The notes beneath the pieces are model-generated. The model saw only the letters and a list, made by a program, of their open reading frames with translations. It did not search any database and was not told where the DNA came from. A stretch of DNA of 64,000 bases, from contig NZ_LMIB01000015.1 in the NCBI RefSeq assembly GCF_001429065.1, positions 148,905 through 212,904 of the forward strand, read 5' to 3'. The DNA comes from Sphingomonas sp. Root710 (GTDB lineage: Bacteria > Pseudomonadota > Alphaproteobacteria > Sphingomonadales > Sphingomonadaceae). Every line of letters starts with the position of its first letter. Within the stretch, counting starts at the first letter, position 1. Below are positions 8,568-17,427 of this stretch, in pieces. Made by a program: the position numbers and the translations under genes.

Positions 8568-9119
8568 TCACGCGATCTTCAATCCCTCCTGGTTCATCGC
8601 CTTGGTAAGATCGGCATTTTCCTCGTCGCTCAGCAACCCGCGCAGCTTGGGGAATATCTTCTCCTCCTCCTCGCGCATATGTTGCTCGATCATCGTGCGG
8701 AAATCGGCGACCTTGGGCAGGAACTGCGGATGGTCGGTCGCCATCGCACTGAGCTCGAACAGATATTGCTTCACATAGCCATGGTCGTTGTTGAGGTGAT
8801 CGGCCTCGGCGACCTGACCATGGGTGCGCAGCGCCGCATAGACCGCATTTTCCTCCTCGATCGCATGCTTGGCCAGCGCGTGTTTCAACTGAGTGAGCAG
8901 GATCGAGCGCCGGGTCTTGTGCTTGTCCTCGGTCTTCTCGATCTGGTCGAAGATCGCGAGCGTCGCCTGATGCTCGGCGGCGAGCGCCGCGTCCCATTCG
9001 CCGGCCATCATCGTCGGCGCCTGGACGAAGATCTTGCGGACCGCATTCGCGGCGAGGCCCGCGGTCAATCCTGCTGCCGCACCGATCGCGAAGCTGCGCG
9101 TGGTCTTTTCCTCCAACAT
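8568..9119 (-). CDS. Hemerythrin-domain (HHE) protein
   Basis: A 183-residue protein with an N-terminal hydrophobic stretch (residues about 9-25) that could anchor it. A four-helix HHE domain follows. The metal-ligand pattern is visible: EHQATLAIFDQIE, KHAIEEENAVYAAL, LNNDHGYVKQYL and EQHMREEEEKIFPKL. It probably binds a di-iron centre for oxygen, NO or iron-stress sensing. The ATG at 9119 has AGGAG 7 bases upstream. The open frame runs further upstream but overlaps the next gene antisensically. Confidence 0.88.
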   Translation of the reverse strand: MLEEKTTRSFAIGAAAGLTAGLAANAVRKIFVQAPTMMAGEWDAALAAEHQATLAIFDQIEKTEDKHKTRRSILLTQLKHALAKHAIEEENAVYAALRTHGQVAEADHLNNDHGYVKQYLFELSAMATDHPQFLPKVADFRTMIEQHMREEEEKIFPKLRGLLSDEENADLTKAMNQEGLKIA

Positions 9120-9199
9120 GGCAATTCTCCTGCTGTCTGGCTTCGCCTCCCAACGAAGCAGGCCCCGCCCGGTTGCGGAAACGGAGGTGAAACAACAGT

Positions 9200-10288
9200 T
9201 CAGAACAAGGTGAGCTGGTCCGTCGGAACGCGGAACAGGTCGGTGCGCGCGTGAAAGCGCTCGACGTTCAGGCCATGTTTGCGGCAGGCCAGCCTGAAGC
9301 GCGCCTGCAGCGCCGCCGCATAGGCGCCCTTCGGCTTGAAGCGGTCGAAGAAGTCCCCATTGTTGTCGCGCCCGCCGCGCATCGCACCGATCATCGCCAT
9401 CACCTTGGCCGCGCGGTCGGGATAGTGCACCGCCAGCCATTCGCGGAACAGCGGGGCTACCTCATGCGGCAGTCGAACGACGATCGAGAAGGCCGACTTC
9501 GCGCCGGCTTCCGCCCCCGCCGCGACGATCGCCTCTATCTCATGGTCGTTGATCGCGGGAACGATCGGCGAGACACTGATCGATGTCCGCACCCCCGCCT
9601 GTACCAGCCCCGCGATCGCGCCGATCCGCCGCGCGGGCGCGGAGGCGCGCGGCTCCATCCGCCGCGACAGCGCGGGATCGAGCGTCGTCACCGACATCAT
9701 CACCGCGGTCAGCCCCTTCGCCGCCATCGGCCCGAGCAGATCGAGATCGCGCAATATCCGCGCCGACTTGGTGGTGATCACCACCGGGTGGTCATGCTCC
9801 GCCAGCACCTCCAATATCTCGCGGGTGATCAGGTAGCGCTCCTCGATCGGCTGATAGGGATCGGTGTTGGTGCCGATCGCGATCGGCTCGCAGCGATAGC
9901 TTGGCTTGGCGAGCTCCTTGCGCAGCAGCGCCGCCGCGCTCGGCTTGGCGAACAGCTTCGTCTCGAAATCGAGCCCCGGCGAAAGGTTTTGAAAGGCATG
10001 GGTCGGCCGGGCGAAGCAGTAGATGCAGCCATGCTCGCAACCGCGATAGGCATTGATCGAGCGGTCGAAGGCGATGTCGGGCGACTGGTTGCGGGTGATG
10101 ATCGTGCGCGGCGTCTCGATCGTCACCTCGGTCCGCAGCGGCGGCCCCTCGCCATCCACGCCCTCGCGTGCGTCGAGCCAGTCGCCATCGCTCTCGCGCG
10201 CCTTGTCGTCGAAGCGCGCGCTCAACCCGCCATTGGTCGCGCCGCGCCCCTTGATCGGGGGCGGCAAGGGTCGTGGAGACTCGGCCAT
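9200..10288 (-). CDS. PA0069-family radical SAM protein (SplB-like)
   Basis: A 362-residue protein with the radical SAM [4Fe-4S] motif CEHGCIYCFARP (CxxxCxxC) near residue 80, preceded by RSINAYRGC. This is typical of the PA0069 family related to spore photoproduct lyase. Substrate unknown. Length normal. It is upstream of the hemerythrin gene on the same strand, with an 80-bp gap that holds the latter's ribosome site. Confidence 0.92.
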   Translation of the reverse strand: MAESPRPLPPPIKGRGATNGGLSARFDDKARESDGDWLDAREGVDGEGPPLRTEVTIETPRTIITRNQSPDIAFDRSINAYRGCEHGCIYCFARPTHAFQNLSPGLDFETKLFAKPSAAALLRKELAKPSYRCEPIAIGTNTDPYQPIEERYLITREILEVLAEHDHPVVITTKSARILRDLDLLGPMAAKGLTAVMMSVTTLDPALSRRMEPRASAPARRIGAIAGLVQAGVRTSISVSPIVPAINDHEIEAIVAAGAEAGAKSAFSIVVRLPHEVAPLFREWLAVHYPDRAAKVMAMIGAMRGGRDNNGDFFDRFKPKGAYAAALQARFRLACRKHGLNVERFHARTDLFRVPTDQLTLF

Positions 10289-10323
10289 GACCGGAACATA
10301 TCAGGAACAAAAATCAACACAAC

Positions 10324-10416
10324 TGTCATTCCCGCGCAGGCGGGAATCCATATTCTCAAAGGCTCGAACCTCTTGCGGTTCGGAGGTTATGGATCCCCGC
10401 ATCCGCGGGGATGACG
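10324..10416. repeat. Family C-related intergenic hairpin
   Basis: TGTCATTCCCGCGCAGGCGGGAATCC at the left and GGATCCCCGCATCCGCGGGGATGACG at the right, with an inner inverted repeat GGTTCGAACC-like (GGCTCGAACC...GGTTCGGAGG). Different core bases from copies at 7701 and 8361 but the same GTCAT...ATGAC frame. It separates the radical SAM gene from cvpA. Confidence 0.8.
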
Positions 10417-10423
10417 AAGAAGG

Positions 10424-10984
10424 TTAGCGCTTCTCACTCTTCGCCGTTTCAGCCTTGGGCGCGTCGCCCACAAGCCCGCCCGCCTTGCGCCGGTTGCCGA
10501 CCCAGTCGACGATCGACCGCCCGGTGGCGTTCAACAGCGGGTGGGTGCGTGAGTTGCGCATCCAGCCCGGGCGCTCGGCGGCCTGGCCATAGAGCGTGTC
10601 ATAGCCGAGATTGATCAGCAGATAGCCGAGCGTGACGATGATCAGTCCCTTGAGCGCGCCGAAGCCAAAGCCCAGCACGCGGTCGAGCGGCCCCAGCACC
10701 GAGGTCCGCGTCCGCCGTCCGATCGACGCGGCGATCAGCTTGCCGCCCGCATAGACGATCAAAAAGAGCAGCGCGAAAGCGAGGACGCTCGCCCCGCTGC
10801 TGCTGCCGACGATCCCGGTCAGCATCTTGGTGGCGGGTGCGTGGAGCAGTTTGAGCGCGAGGATCGCCGCGACCCAGGAGAAGAGCGAGATGATTTCGGT
10901 GATGAATCCGCGGATCAAACCGAATATCGCGCCGCCGAAGATCGCCAGCAGCACGATGATGTCGAGGCCGGTCAGTCCGGTCAT
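10424..10984 (-). CDS. cvpA: CvpA family inner membrane protein
   Basis: A 186-residue protein with four hydrophobic segments. The N-terminus LDIIVLLAIFGGAIFGLIRG is typical of CvpA (colicin V production accessory protein), and a soluble basic tail (AGGLVGDAPKAETAKSEKR) follows. The exact function is not settled in the family. It lies downstream of radA on the same strand, separated by a family A palindrome. Confidence 0.9.
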   Translation of the reverse strand: MTGLTGLDIIVLLAIFGGAIFGLIRGFITEIISLFSWVAAILALKLLHAPATKMLTGIVGSSSGASVLAFALLFLIVYAGGKLIAASIGRRTRTSVLGPLDRVLGFGFGALKGLIIVTLGYLLINLGYDTLYGQAAERPGWMRNSRTHPLLNATGRSIVDWVGNRRKAGGLVGDAPKAETAKSEKR

Positions 10985-10995
10985 AATTACCCTAT

Positions 10996-11094
10996 CCGCT
11001 CATCCTGAGGAGCCACTGAGCCTGGCGAAGTGGCATCTCGAAGGACCCTTCGAGACGGGCTTCGACTACGCTCAGCCCTCCTCAGGCTGAGCGG
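10996..11094. repeat. Family A intergenic palindrome, copy 2
   Basis: CCGCTCATCCTGAGGAGCCACTG at the left and CCTCAGGCTGAGCGG at the right. Found between radA and cvpA, so a radA-cvpA transcript would have to read through it. Confidence 0.85.
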
Positions 11095-11121
11095 GTCTCT
11101 AATGTCTCAACGCGTGTCCTG

Positions 11122-12489
11122 CTACCGCCGCCCAAGGATATGGTCAACGAGCGCGCCCAGCGTCGAGAATCCCTCGACGCGCATCCCCGCCTGCTTCTCT
11201 TCCTTGCCGCTCGGGCCCCACGCCTTGCCGAATCCCAGCTTCGCCGCTTCCTTCAGCCGCAGATTGGCATGCGCCACCGGGCGGATCTCACCTGACAGCG
11301 CGACCTCGCCATAGGCGATGGCATCGGTCGGCACCGGGCGCTCGGCGAGCGCCGAGACCAGCGCCGCCGCCACCGCGACGTCCGCCGCCGGGTCGGACAC
11401 GCGATAGCCGCCCGCGATGTTCAGATAGACCTCGGCGGTCGAGAAGCTCAGCCCGCACCGTGCCTCGAGCACCGCAAGGATCATCGCCAGCCGCCCCGAA
11501 TCCCAGCCGACCACCGCGCGCCGTGGCGTCGCCCCGCTCTGCAAGCGCACGGTCAGCGCCTGGATCTCGACCAGCACCGGCCGCGTCCCCTCGATCGCGG
11601 GGAAGACAGTCGCCCCGCTCATCCCCTCGCCGCGCGCGGTCAGGAACAGCGCGCTGGGATTCGCCACCTCGTCGAGCCCTTCCTCGGCCATCGCGAACAC
11701 GCCGATCTCGTCGGTCCCGCCGAAGCGGTTCTTCACCGCGCGCAGAATGCGATACTGGTGGCTGCGCTCGCCCTCGAAGCTCAGCACCGTGTCGACCATA
11801 TGCTCGAGCACGCGCGGGCCCGCGATGGACCCGTCCTTGGTGACATGGCCGACGAGCACCAGCGCCGCGCCGCTCTCCTTGGCGAAGCGGATCAGCTCCT
11901 GCGCCGACGCGCGCACCTGGCTCACCGTCCCCGGCGCCCCCTCGATCAGGTCGCTGTGCATGGTCTGGATCGAGTCGATCACCAGCAATCCCGGCCGCGC
12001 CTTCTCCATCGTCGTCAATATGTCGCGCACCGACGTTGCCGAAGCGAGCTGCACCGGCGCATTGCCCAGCCCCAGCCGCCGCGCGCGCAGGCGCACCTGA
12101 TCGGCGGCCTCCTCGCCCGAAATATAGGCGACCGGCTGCCCCGCCAGCGCCATCCGCGCCGCCGCCTGCAACAGCAAGGTCGACTTGCCGATCCCGGGAT
12201 CGCCACCGATCAGCGTCGCCGACCCCGGCACCAGCCCGCCGCCCAGCGCCCGGTCGAACTCGGCGATCCCGGTCGACCAGCGCTTCGGAAGGGGAATGTC
12301 GGCATCGAGCCCGACCATCGCGATCGCCCGCCCGCCGCTGCGCAGATTATGCTTGGCCGAGAAGACGGTGACGTTCGACGCCTCCTCGACCATCGTGTTC
12401 CATTCGGAACAGTCGGCGCACTGCCCCTGCCAGCGCGTCGCGACGCTGCCGCAGGCCTGACATACATAGCGTTTCTGCGCCTTCGCCAT
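11122..12489 (-). CDS. radA: DNA repair protein RadA (Sms)
   Basis: A 455-residue ATPase that drives branch migration of recombination intermediates. The N-terminal zinc finger is CQACG...CADC, the Walker A motif is GDPGIGKSTLLLQ (residue about 95), and the RadA-specific KNRFG motif is present. A C-terminal Lon-protease-like domain follows (AGGYRVSDPAADVAVAAAL). Full length. Divergent from the small + strand gene at 12531. Confidence 0.97.
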   Translation of the reverse strand: MAKAQKRYVCQACGSVATRWQGQCADCSEWNTMVEEASNVTVFSAKHNLRSGGRAIAMVGLDADIPLPKRWSTGIAEFDRALGGGLVPGSATLIGGDPGIGKSTLLLQAAARMALAGQPVAYISGEEAADQVRLRARRLGLGNAPVQLASATSVRDILTTMEKARPGLLVIDSIQTMHSDLIEGAPGTVSQVRASAQELIRFAKESGAALVLVGHVTKDGSIAGPRVLEHMVDTVLSFEGERSHQYRILRAVKNRFGGTDEIGVFAMAEEGLDEVANPSALFLTARGEGMSGATVFPAIEGTRPVLVEIQALTVRLQSGATPRRAVVGWDSGRLAMILAVLEARCGLSFSTAEVYLNIAGGYRVSDPAADVAVAAALVSALAERPVPTDAIAYGEVALSGEIRPVAHANLRLKEAAKLGFGKAWGPSGKEEKQAGMRVEGFSTLGALVDHILGRR

Positions 12490-12530
12490 CTCGTCCCTTC
12501 GCGCGCTTGCCCTATGAACAAAAGGGGTAC

Positions 12531-12716
12531 ATGATCATATCCATCATGACAAGCGATCCCGACGACGAAGCCCGCGCCCGCGCCCACCTCGCGAAGCTGC
12601 TCACCACCGCGCCACCGCGCGTCGAGGACGAAACCACCCGCCGCAACCGCTATGCCTGGCACCGTGCCAGCGAGCAGGAGCGCCGCCGCCTGCTCAAGGA
12701 TTGCGGCTGGTTGTGA
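12531..12716 (+). CDS. Small conserved hypothetical protein
   Basis: A 61-residue soluble, highly charged helical protein (ARARAHLAKLL, then RRNRYAWHRASEQERRRLLKDCGWL). The ATG at 12531 has AAGGGG just upstream; ATG 12546 has no ribosome site. The Arg/Trp-rich C-terminus suggests nucleic acid or protein contact, but no family was recognised. It sits in the gap between divergent radA and the patatin gene. Confidence 0.55.
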   Translation: MIISIMTSDPDDEARARAHLAKLLTTAPPRVEDETTRRNRYAWHRASEQERRRLLKDCGWL

Positions 12717-12750
12717 CAGCCCAACGCCCTCCCTTGGCAGGGCGGGACGA

Positions 12751-15114
12751 ATGCGGCACACACCCGATATGCGGGAGAAGGAACTACGGCTCGCGCTGGT
12801 CTGCTATGGCGGAGTCAGCCTTGCCGTCTACATGCACGGGATCAGCAAGGAGCTGTGGCGTCTCGCCCGCGCCAGCCGCGCCTTTCACGACGGCGATCCC
12901 GCCGCTCCGGGCAGCGAAGCGATCTACCGCAGGCTGCTCGAACGGATCGAGGCCGATCATGGCGTCAAGCTGCGCGTCCTGATCGACGTGATCGCCGGGG
13001 CCAGCGCGGGCGGGATGAACGGGCTGTTCCTCGGCCACGCCATCTCGACCGGCCAGTCGCTCGAACCGCTGACCGACCTGTGGCTCGACCGCGCCGATGT
13101 CGATGTGCTGCTCGACCCCGATGCGCGGCCGCTGTCGCGCTTCTCGAAACTCTGGGCGCTGCCCTTCGCCTGGATGCTCGCGCGGCGGCGCGGCGGCGCG
13201 GTCGAGCGGACCGTCGCGGCGGAGACGCGGGCGGAGGTGCGGCGCAAGCTGTCGGGCTTCGTCCGCGCCCGCTGGTTCCATCCGCCGTTCGGCGGCGTGA
13301 CCTTCACCAACCTGATCCTCGACGCCTTCGACGCGATGGCCGCCGCGCCCGCCGGCCCGCCGCTGCTGCCCGAGCGCCAGCCGCTCGACGTGTCGGTGAC
13401 GGTTACTGATTTCCACGGCTACAACCAGCGGCTGCGCCTCCACAGTCCGGCGATGGCCGAGGAGCGCGAGCATCGCCTGACCATCGCCTTCACCGACCGG
13501 GGGATCGACGGGCGCGCGCTGGCCGACGCGGCCGAACTCACCTTTGCCGCGCGCGCCACCGCCAGCTTCCCCGGCGCCTTCCCTGCCTTCAACGTCGCCG
13601 AGCTCGACAAGGTCCTGAAAGCGCGCGACCGGGCCTGGCCGGGGCGCGAGACCTTCCTCGACCGCATCTTCCCCCGCGCAGCGGCCAGCGGCAGCCCCGA
13701 GGATCTTGTCCTTATCGACGGATCGGTGCTCGCCAACGCCCCCTTTCGCCCGGCGATCGACGCGCTGCGCAACCGTCCGGCGCGGCGCGAGGTCGACCGC
13801 CGCTTCGTCTATCTCGATCCGACCGCCAATATCCACGCGCCGCCCGAACGGACCCGCGACGGCATGGTCCGCCTGCCCGGCTTCTTCACGACAATCTTCG
13901 GGGCGATGTCGACCATCCCGCGCGAACAGCCGATCCGCGACAATCTGGAGGTGATCGAGCAACGCTCGGTCCGCATCGCCCAGACCAGGCGGATCATCGA
14001 TGCGATCCGGCCCGAGGTGAACGCTGCGGTGGAGAGCGCCATGGAGCGGCAATTGCTGCTCTATCGCCCCAGCCCCGAACGCATCGGCGCCTGGCGGACC
14101 CGCGCGCACGAACAGGCGGCGAAGCGCGCGGGCTTCACCTATGCGGCCTATGGCCAGCTCAAGCTGACGACCATCGCCGAGGAACTGACCTCGACGATCG
14201 CGCTGCTCGCCAACATTGAGGACGCCGCCGAGCGCCACGTCGTTCGCGGCCTGATCGGCGCGCATCTGCGCAGCCTCGGCTTCGAGGAGCCCGACGCGCT
14301 GAGCGCGAGCGGCACCAGCGACGCGCTGGTCGATTTCCTGCGCCAGCACGACCTGGGTTTTCGCATCCGCCGCCTGCGCTTCCTCGCCGACCGGCTGACC
14401 GAGATGGAGACGGGCGGCGGCGGCAGCGACGAGGCCGCGCTGCAGGCGGCGCGCGACGCGATCTACGGCTCGCTCGCGCCCTTCCTCGATCTCCAGATGC
14501 GCGACCATTATGAACGCCCGGTGGTCGCCGCCGCGCAGCATTTCGCCGAGGATCCGGAGACCGCAATCGCCGCGATCGGCGCGACCCGCAACCTCGCCGC
14601 GCTCGACCTCGCCACCGACCGCGCGATCGCGGCGGTGCTGCCCCGCCTCTCGAAGGGCGATCGCCGCACCCTGCTGCTCGCCTATCTCGGCTTCAGCTTC
14701 TACGATCTCGCCACCCTGTCGCTGATGCGGGTCCAGGGCGCACAGGAATTCCACGCGATCCAGGTCGACCGCATCTCGCCCGACGACTGCGGCTCGATCC
14801 GCGCGGGCGGGGCCGCGGCGACCCTCAAGGGCATCGAGTTCAACCTGTTCGGCGCCTTCTTCAGCCGCGCCTATCGCGAGAACGACTATCTCTGGGGCCG
14901 CCTCCACGGTGCCGAGCGGATGGTCGACATCCTTGTCTCCACCCTTCCCTCGGGCGAGACGATCGCCGCGGCCGATATCGTTGGGATCAAGCGCACCCTG
15001 TTCCGCGCCGTGCTCGATGAGGAGCGCGGACGGCTCAAGACCATCCCCGACCAGATCGCGACGATCGAACGGGAAGTCTCGCGCATCGGCGCGCCGTCCG
15101 GAAGCGCGACGTAA
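12751..15114 (+). CDS. Patatin-like phospholipase-related protein (TIGR03607 type)
   Basis: A protein of about 787 residues. The N-terminal patatin domain has the oxyanion-type YGGVSLAVYMHGISKEL, the nucleophile elbow GASAGGMNGLFL (Ser in GxSxG), and the catalytic Asp in DGSVLANAPF. A long C-terminal region of about 400 residues with no other recognised domain matches the large patatin-related family with DUF3376. Predicted lipid acyl hydrolase; substrate unknown. The ATG at 12751 follows GGGACGA; ATG 12769 lacks a ribosome site. Followed by a family C hairpin. Confidence 0.87.
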   Translation: MRHTPDMREKELRLALVCYGGVSLAVYMHGISKELWRLARASRAFHDGDPAAPGSEAIYRRLLERIEADHGVKLRVLIDVIAGASAGGMNGLFLGHAISTGQSLEPLTDLWLDRADVDVLLDPDARPLSRFSKLWALPFAWMLARRRGGAVERTVAAETRAEVRRKLSGFVRARWFHPPFGGVTFTNLILDAFDAMAAAPAGPPLLPERQPLDVSVTVTDFHGYNQRLRLHSPAMAEEREHRLTIAFTDRGIDGRALADAAELTFAARATASFPGAFPAFNVAELDKVLKARDRAWPGRETFLDRIFPRAAASGSPEDLVLIDGSVLANAPFRPAIDALRNRPARREVDRRFVYLDPTANIHAPPERTRDGMVRLPGFFTTIFGAMSTIPREQPIRDNLEVIEQRSVRIAQTRRIIDAIRPEVNAAVESAMERQLLLYRPSPERIGAWRTRAHEQAAKRAGFTYAAYGQLKLTTIAEELTSTIALLANIEDAAERHVVRGLIGAHLRSLGFEEPDALSASGTSDALVDFLRQHDLGFRIRRLRFLADRLTEMETGGGGSDEAALQAARDAIYGSLAPFLDLQMRDHYERPVVAAAQHFAEDPETAIAAIGATRNLAALDLATDRAIAAVLPRLSKGDRRTLLLAYLGFSFYDLATLSLMRVQGAQEFHAIQVDRISPDDCGSIRAGGAAATLKGIEFNLFGAFFSRAYRENDYLWGRLHGAERMVDILVSTLPSGETIAAADIVGIKRTLFRAVLDEERGRLKTIPDQIATIEREVSRIGAPSGSAT

Positions 15115-15138
15115 ACCTAAGCCGGCCCGCCCCAATAT

Positions 15139-15224
15139 CGTCATCCCGGACGTGATCCGGGATCCAGCTTCTTTCCTTTGGACGATCAAGAAAAGCGGGA
15201 TCCCGGATCACGTCCGGTATGACG
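15139..15224. repeat. Family C intergenic hairpin, copy 3, with a compensated stem
   Basis: Here the arms read GGACGTGATCCGGGATCC and GGATCCCGGATCACGTCC, where copies at 7701 and 8361 have CTTGA(T/C)C and GATCAAG. Both arms changed together, so pairing is kept. Confidence 0.85.
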
Positions 15225-15280
15225 GATTCAAATGCGACAGCGGTGTTGCCCCCAACCCGCCTTCGACGCATCATCGCGGC

Positions 15281-15619
15281 ATGACCAAATATCTCATCTC
15301 CTTCCCGAGCGACGCCATGCAGGTCAGCGCCGAGGACCTCCCCGCCGTCGGCGACGCCGCCCGCGCAGTGATCGAGGAGGCGAAGGCCGCTGGCGTCTAT
15401 GTCTTCGCCGGCGGGATCCACGAACAGGTCGGCCCCGTTCTGGTCTCCGCCGACGGATCGCTGTCCCCGGGAGGCCATCCCGGCAGCCACCTTGACGGCG
15501 GCTTCACCGTCCTCGAACTGCCCACGCGCGAGGACGCCCTATCATGGGCGCGCAGGATCGCCGTCGCCTGCCGCTGCGCGCAGGAACTCCGCGAGTTCAT
15601 GTACGATCCGGCGAGTTGA
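15281..15619 (+). CDS. YCII-related protein
   Basis: A 112-residue soluble protein that fits the YCII (dimeric alpha/beta barrel) family. It starts KYLISFPSDAM and has FAGGIHEQVGPVLVSADGS in the middle. LDGGFTVLELPTREDALSWA follows, the segment that in this family precedes the helix, then a C-terminal EFMYDP. The family is linked to sigma-factor loci and unknown catalysis. The ATG at 15281 is the first Met of a recognisable domain; upstream frame overlaps the hairpin. Confidence 0.8.
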   Translation: MTKYLISFPSDAMQVSAEDLPAVGDAARAVIEEAKAAGVYVFAGGIHEQVGPVLVSADGSLSPGGHPGSHLDGGFTVLELPTREDALSWARRIAVACRCAQELREFMYDPAS

Positions 15620-15685
15620 AAGGCAGCGTGCGCAACGCCAACATTCCCGTGCCGACGAAATTGCCGTTCGTGCGTTGAGGTGCAT

Positions 15686-15973
15686 GTGAAAGAAACCATC
15701 GCGACCCTGACCGAGAAGATGGAAGCGGCAGCCAAGGCACTCGATTTCGAAGAGGCCCGGCGCTGCCGCGACAGGATCAACCTGATGCGCGGTGGCGCAA
15801 CCTCGGCCGAAGCTGGCGAGGCCGATACTTCAGGCCTCACCCGGCAGCAGCCGGGTGCGATGGGTCTGGGCACCAGCCAGCAGCGCATGACGCCCCCGCC
15901 CGGATGGAAGCCACCCGCCAAGCCTGATCTGATGACGACCGGACATGGGCGGCGCGGCCCACGCCGCTCCTAG
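15686..15973 (+). CDS. UVR-motif (UvrB/UvrC-like) small protein
   Basis: About 95 residues. The N-terminal 30 residues form the UVR helical hairpin found in UvrB and UvrC (TEKMEAAAKALDFEEARRCR, then DRINLMR). In Uvr proteins this motif mediates protein contact. The rest is a flexible Gly/Pro-rich tail ending GRRGPRRS. The GTG at 15686 is chosen because GAGG lies 5 bases upstream. A GTG at 15680 overlaps that ribosome site. Possibly a partner of excision repair or Clp regulators; unproven. Confidence 0.8.
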   Translation: MKETIATLTEKMEAAAKALDFEEARRCRDRINLMRGGATSAEAGEADTSGLTRQQPGAMGLGTSQQRMTPPPGWKPPAKPDLMTTGHGRRGPRRS

Positions 15974-15993
15974 CGCCGCTCCGGAACCGCGCG

Positions 15994-16266
15994 ATGACAG
16001 AACAGGCCGATGGCTCGTGCGATGCGACAGAGGCGATAATGACATTGCTCGCCGCCCGCGCGGCGGATGCCACGATCTGCCCCAGCGAAGTGGCGAGGGC
16101 GCTCGCGGCGGATTGGCGCGCCGCAATGCCGAGGGTTCACGCGGCGGTCGATCGGCTCGTGGACGGCAAACATGTGCGGTTGAGCTGGAAAGGCTCGCTT
16201 ATGGCGGCGCGGGACGGCCCCTATCGGATAGGCCGCAGCACAAAACCAGACACGCCGCCGACTTGA
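15994..16266 (+). CDS. DUF3253 domain protein
   Basis: A 90-residue protein with a winged-helix-like layout: ATEAIMTLLAARAADATICP, SEVARALAADWRAAMPRVHA, then AVDRLVDGKHVRLSWKG. This matches the DUF3253 (S-adenosylmethionine tRNA ribosyltransferase-isomerase-like small) family. A DNA-binding role is plausible but unproven. It lies between the UVR-motif gene and lapA on the same strand. Confidence 0.82.
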   Translation: MTEQADGSCDATEAIMTLLAARAADATICPSEVARALAADWRAAMPRVHAAVDRLVDGKHVRLSWKGSLMAARDGPYRIGRSTKPDTPPT

Positions 16267-16297
16267 CCCCGCCGCACCGCTGGAGGACAAGCGGCCC

Positions 16298-16603
16298 ATG
16301 CATTTCCTCAAGACCTTGTTCTGGGTGATCCTGGCCGTGATCGCGGTGATCTTCTCGCTGCGCAACTGGCAGCCGGTGCCGATCAACCTGTGGGCCGGGC
16401 TCACCGCCGATGTGAAGCTCCCGCTGCTGCTCGTCATCGGCGTCCTGATCGGCTTCCTGCCGACCTACGCCGTCCACCGCACCAAGCTGTGGCGGCTCAA
16501 GCGGCGGATCGACAGTCTCGAGCGCAACGCGCAACTGACCGCGAGCCCGGTCTCCGCCCCCGAACCCATCTCGCCCAACCCATCGACGGAATCCCCCTTG
16601 TGA
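16298..16603 (+). CDS. LapA family (DUF1049) membrane protein
   Basis: A 101-residue protein with two membrane segments (TLFWVILAVIAVIFSL and LPLLLVIGVLIGFLPTYAV). A short cytoplasmic coiled coil (RLKRRIDSLERNAQL) and a Pro/Ser tail follow. LapA/LapB proteins help control LPS synthesis in gammaproteobacteria. Its stop overlaps the pyrF start by 4 bases (GTGA), so the two are translationally coupled, as is common in alphaproteobacteria. Confidence 0.88.
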   Translation: MHFLKTLFWVILAVIAVIFSLRNWQPVPINLWAGLTADVKLPLLLVIGVLIGFLPTYAVHRTKLWRLKRRIDSLERNAQLTASPVSAPEPISPNPSTESPL

Positions 16604-17280
16604 CGCGCAGCCCGATCTATGTCGCCATCGACACACCCGACATCGCGCGGGCGAAGGAAATCGTGTCGCGCGTCCGCAACCATGTCGGCGGGATCAAGCT
16701 GGGACTCGAGTTCTTCTCGGCCCACGGCCAGGCCGGAGTGCGCGAAATGGCCGCGCTCGACCTGCCGGTCTTCCTCGATCTCAAGCTCCACGACATCCCC
16801 AACACCGTCGCCAAGGCGGTGCAGGCGCTCAACGGCCTGAAGCCCGCGATCCTCACCGTCCATGCGGCAGGCGGCCTGGCGATGATGGAGGACGCCAAGG
16901 CAGCGGCGCCAGCGGGCACGAAGGTCGTCGCGGTGACCGTGCTGACCAGCCTCGATGGCGACGATCTCGCCTCGATCGGTGTCGCGCCTGACACCCACGC
17001 CCAGGTCGAACGCCTGACCCTGCTCGCGAAGCAGGCCGGGCTCGACGGCGTCGTCTGCTCGGGCAATGAGGTGAAGGCCGCCAAGAAGCTGTGGCCGCAG
17101 GGCTTCTTCGTCGTTCCCGGCATCCGCCCGCCCAGCCCCAACGGCCATGGCGACCAGAAGCGGGTGATGACCCCGCGCCAGGCGCTCGATCAGGGCGCGT
17201 CGATCCTCGTCATCGGCCGCCCGATCACCCAGGCCGAAGACCCTGATCAGGCCGCCCGCGCGATCGAGGCCACACTCTGA
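16600..17280 (+). CDS. pyrF: Orotidine 5'-phosphate decarboxylase
   Basis: A 226-residue TIM-barrel enzyme making UMP, the last step of pyrimidine synthesis. Catalytic signature FLDLKLHDIPNTV carries the Lys-Asp pair. AIDTPD at the N-terminus and PGIRPPSPNGHGDQKRVMTP near the end bind the phosphate. Start is a GTG overlapping the lapA stop (GTGA). Full length. Followed by half a family A palindrome. Confidence 0.96.
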   Translation: MTRSPIYVAIDTPDIARAKEIVSRVRNHVGGIKLGLEFFSAHGQAGVREMAALDLPVFLDLKLHDIPNTVAKAVQALNGLKPAILTVHAAGGLAMMEDAKAAAPAGTKVVAVTVLTSLDGDDLASIGVAPDTHAQVERLTLLAKQAGLDGVVCSGNEVKAAKKLWPQGFFVVPGIRPPSPNGHGDQKRVMTPRQALDQGASILVIGRPITQAEDPDQAARAIEATL

Positions 17281-17319
17281 GCGCACGAAAACGGCGCCAG
17301 GCCGGTTTGAACAGCCTCC

Positions 17320-17378
17320 CCGCTCATCCTGAGGAGCCACTGAGCTTGTCGAAGTGGCATCTCGAAGGACGGTCCGGA
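17320..17378. repeat. Family A palindrome, truncated copy 3
   Basis: CCGCTCATCCTGAGGAGCCACTGAGCTTGTCGAAGTGGCATCTCGAAGGAC is intact, but the right arm (CTCAGGATGAGCGG) is missing. The sequence runs instead into the small DUF5818-like gene. Confidence 0.8.
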
Positions 17379-17427
17379 TTGTTCGATACGGGAGGACAGC
17401 ATAAACGCCAGGATCGATGAAACCGGC

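Noticed and set aside
12784-15189. 801-residue open frame antisense to the patatin gene
   Set aside because: Typical shadow frame in G+C-rich DNA; the plus strand carries the catalytic motifs.
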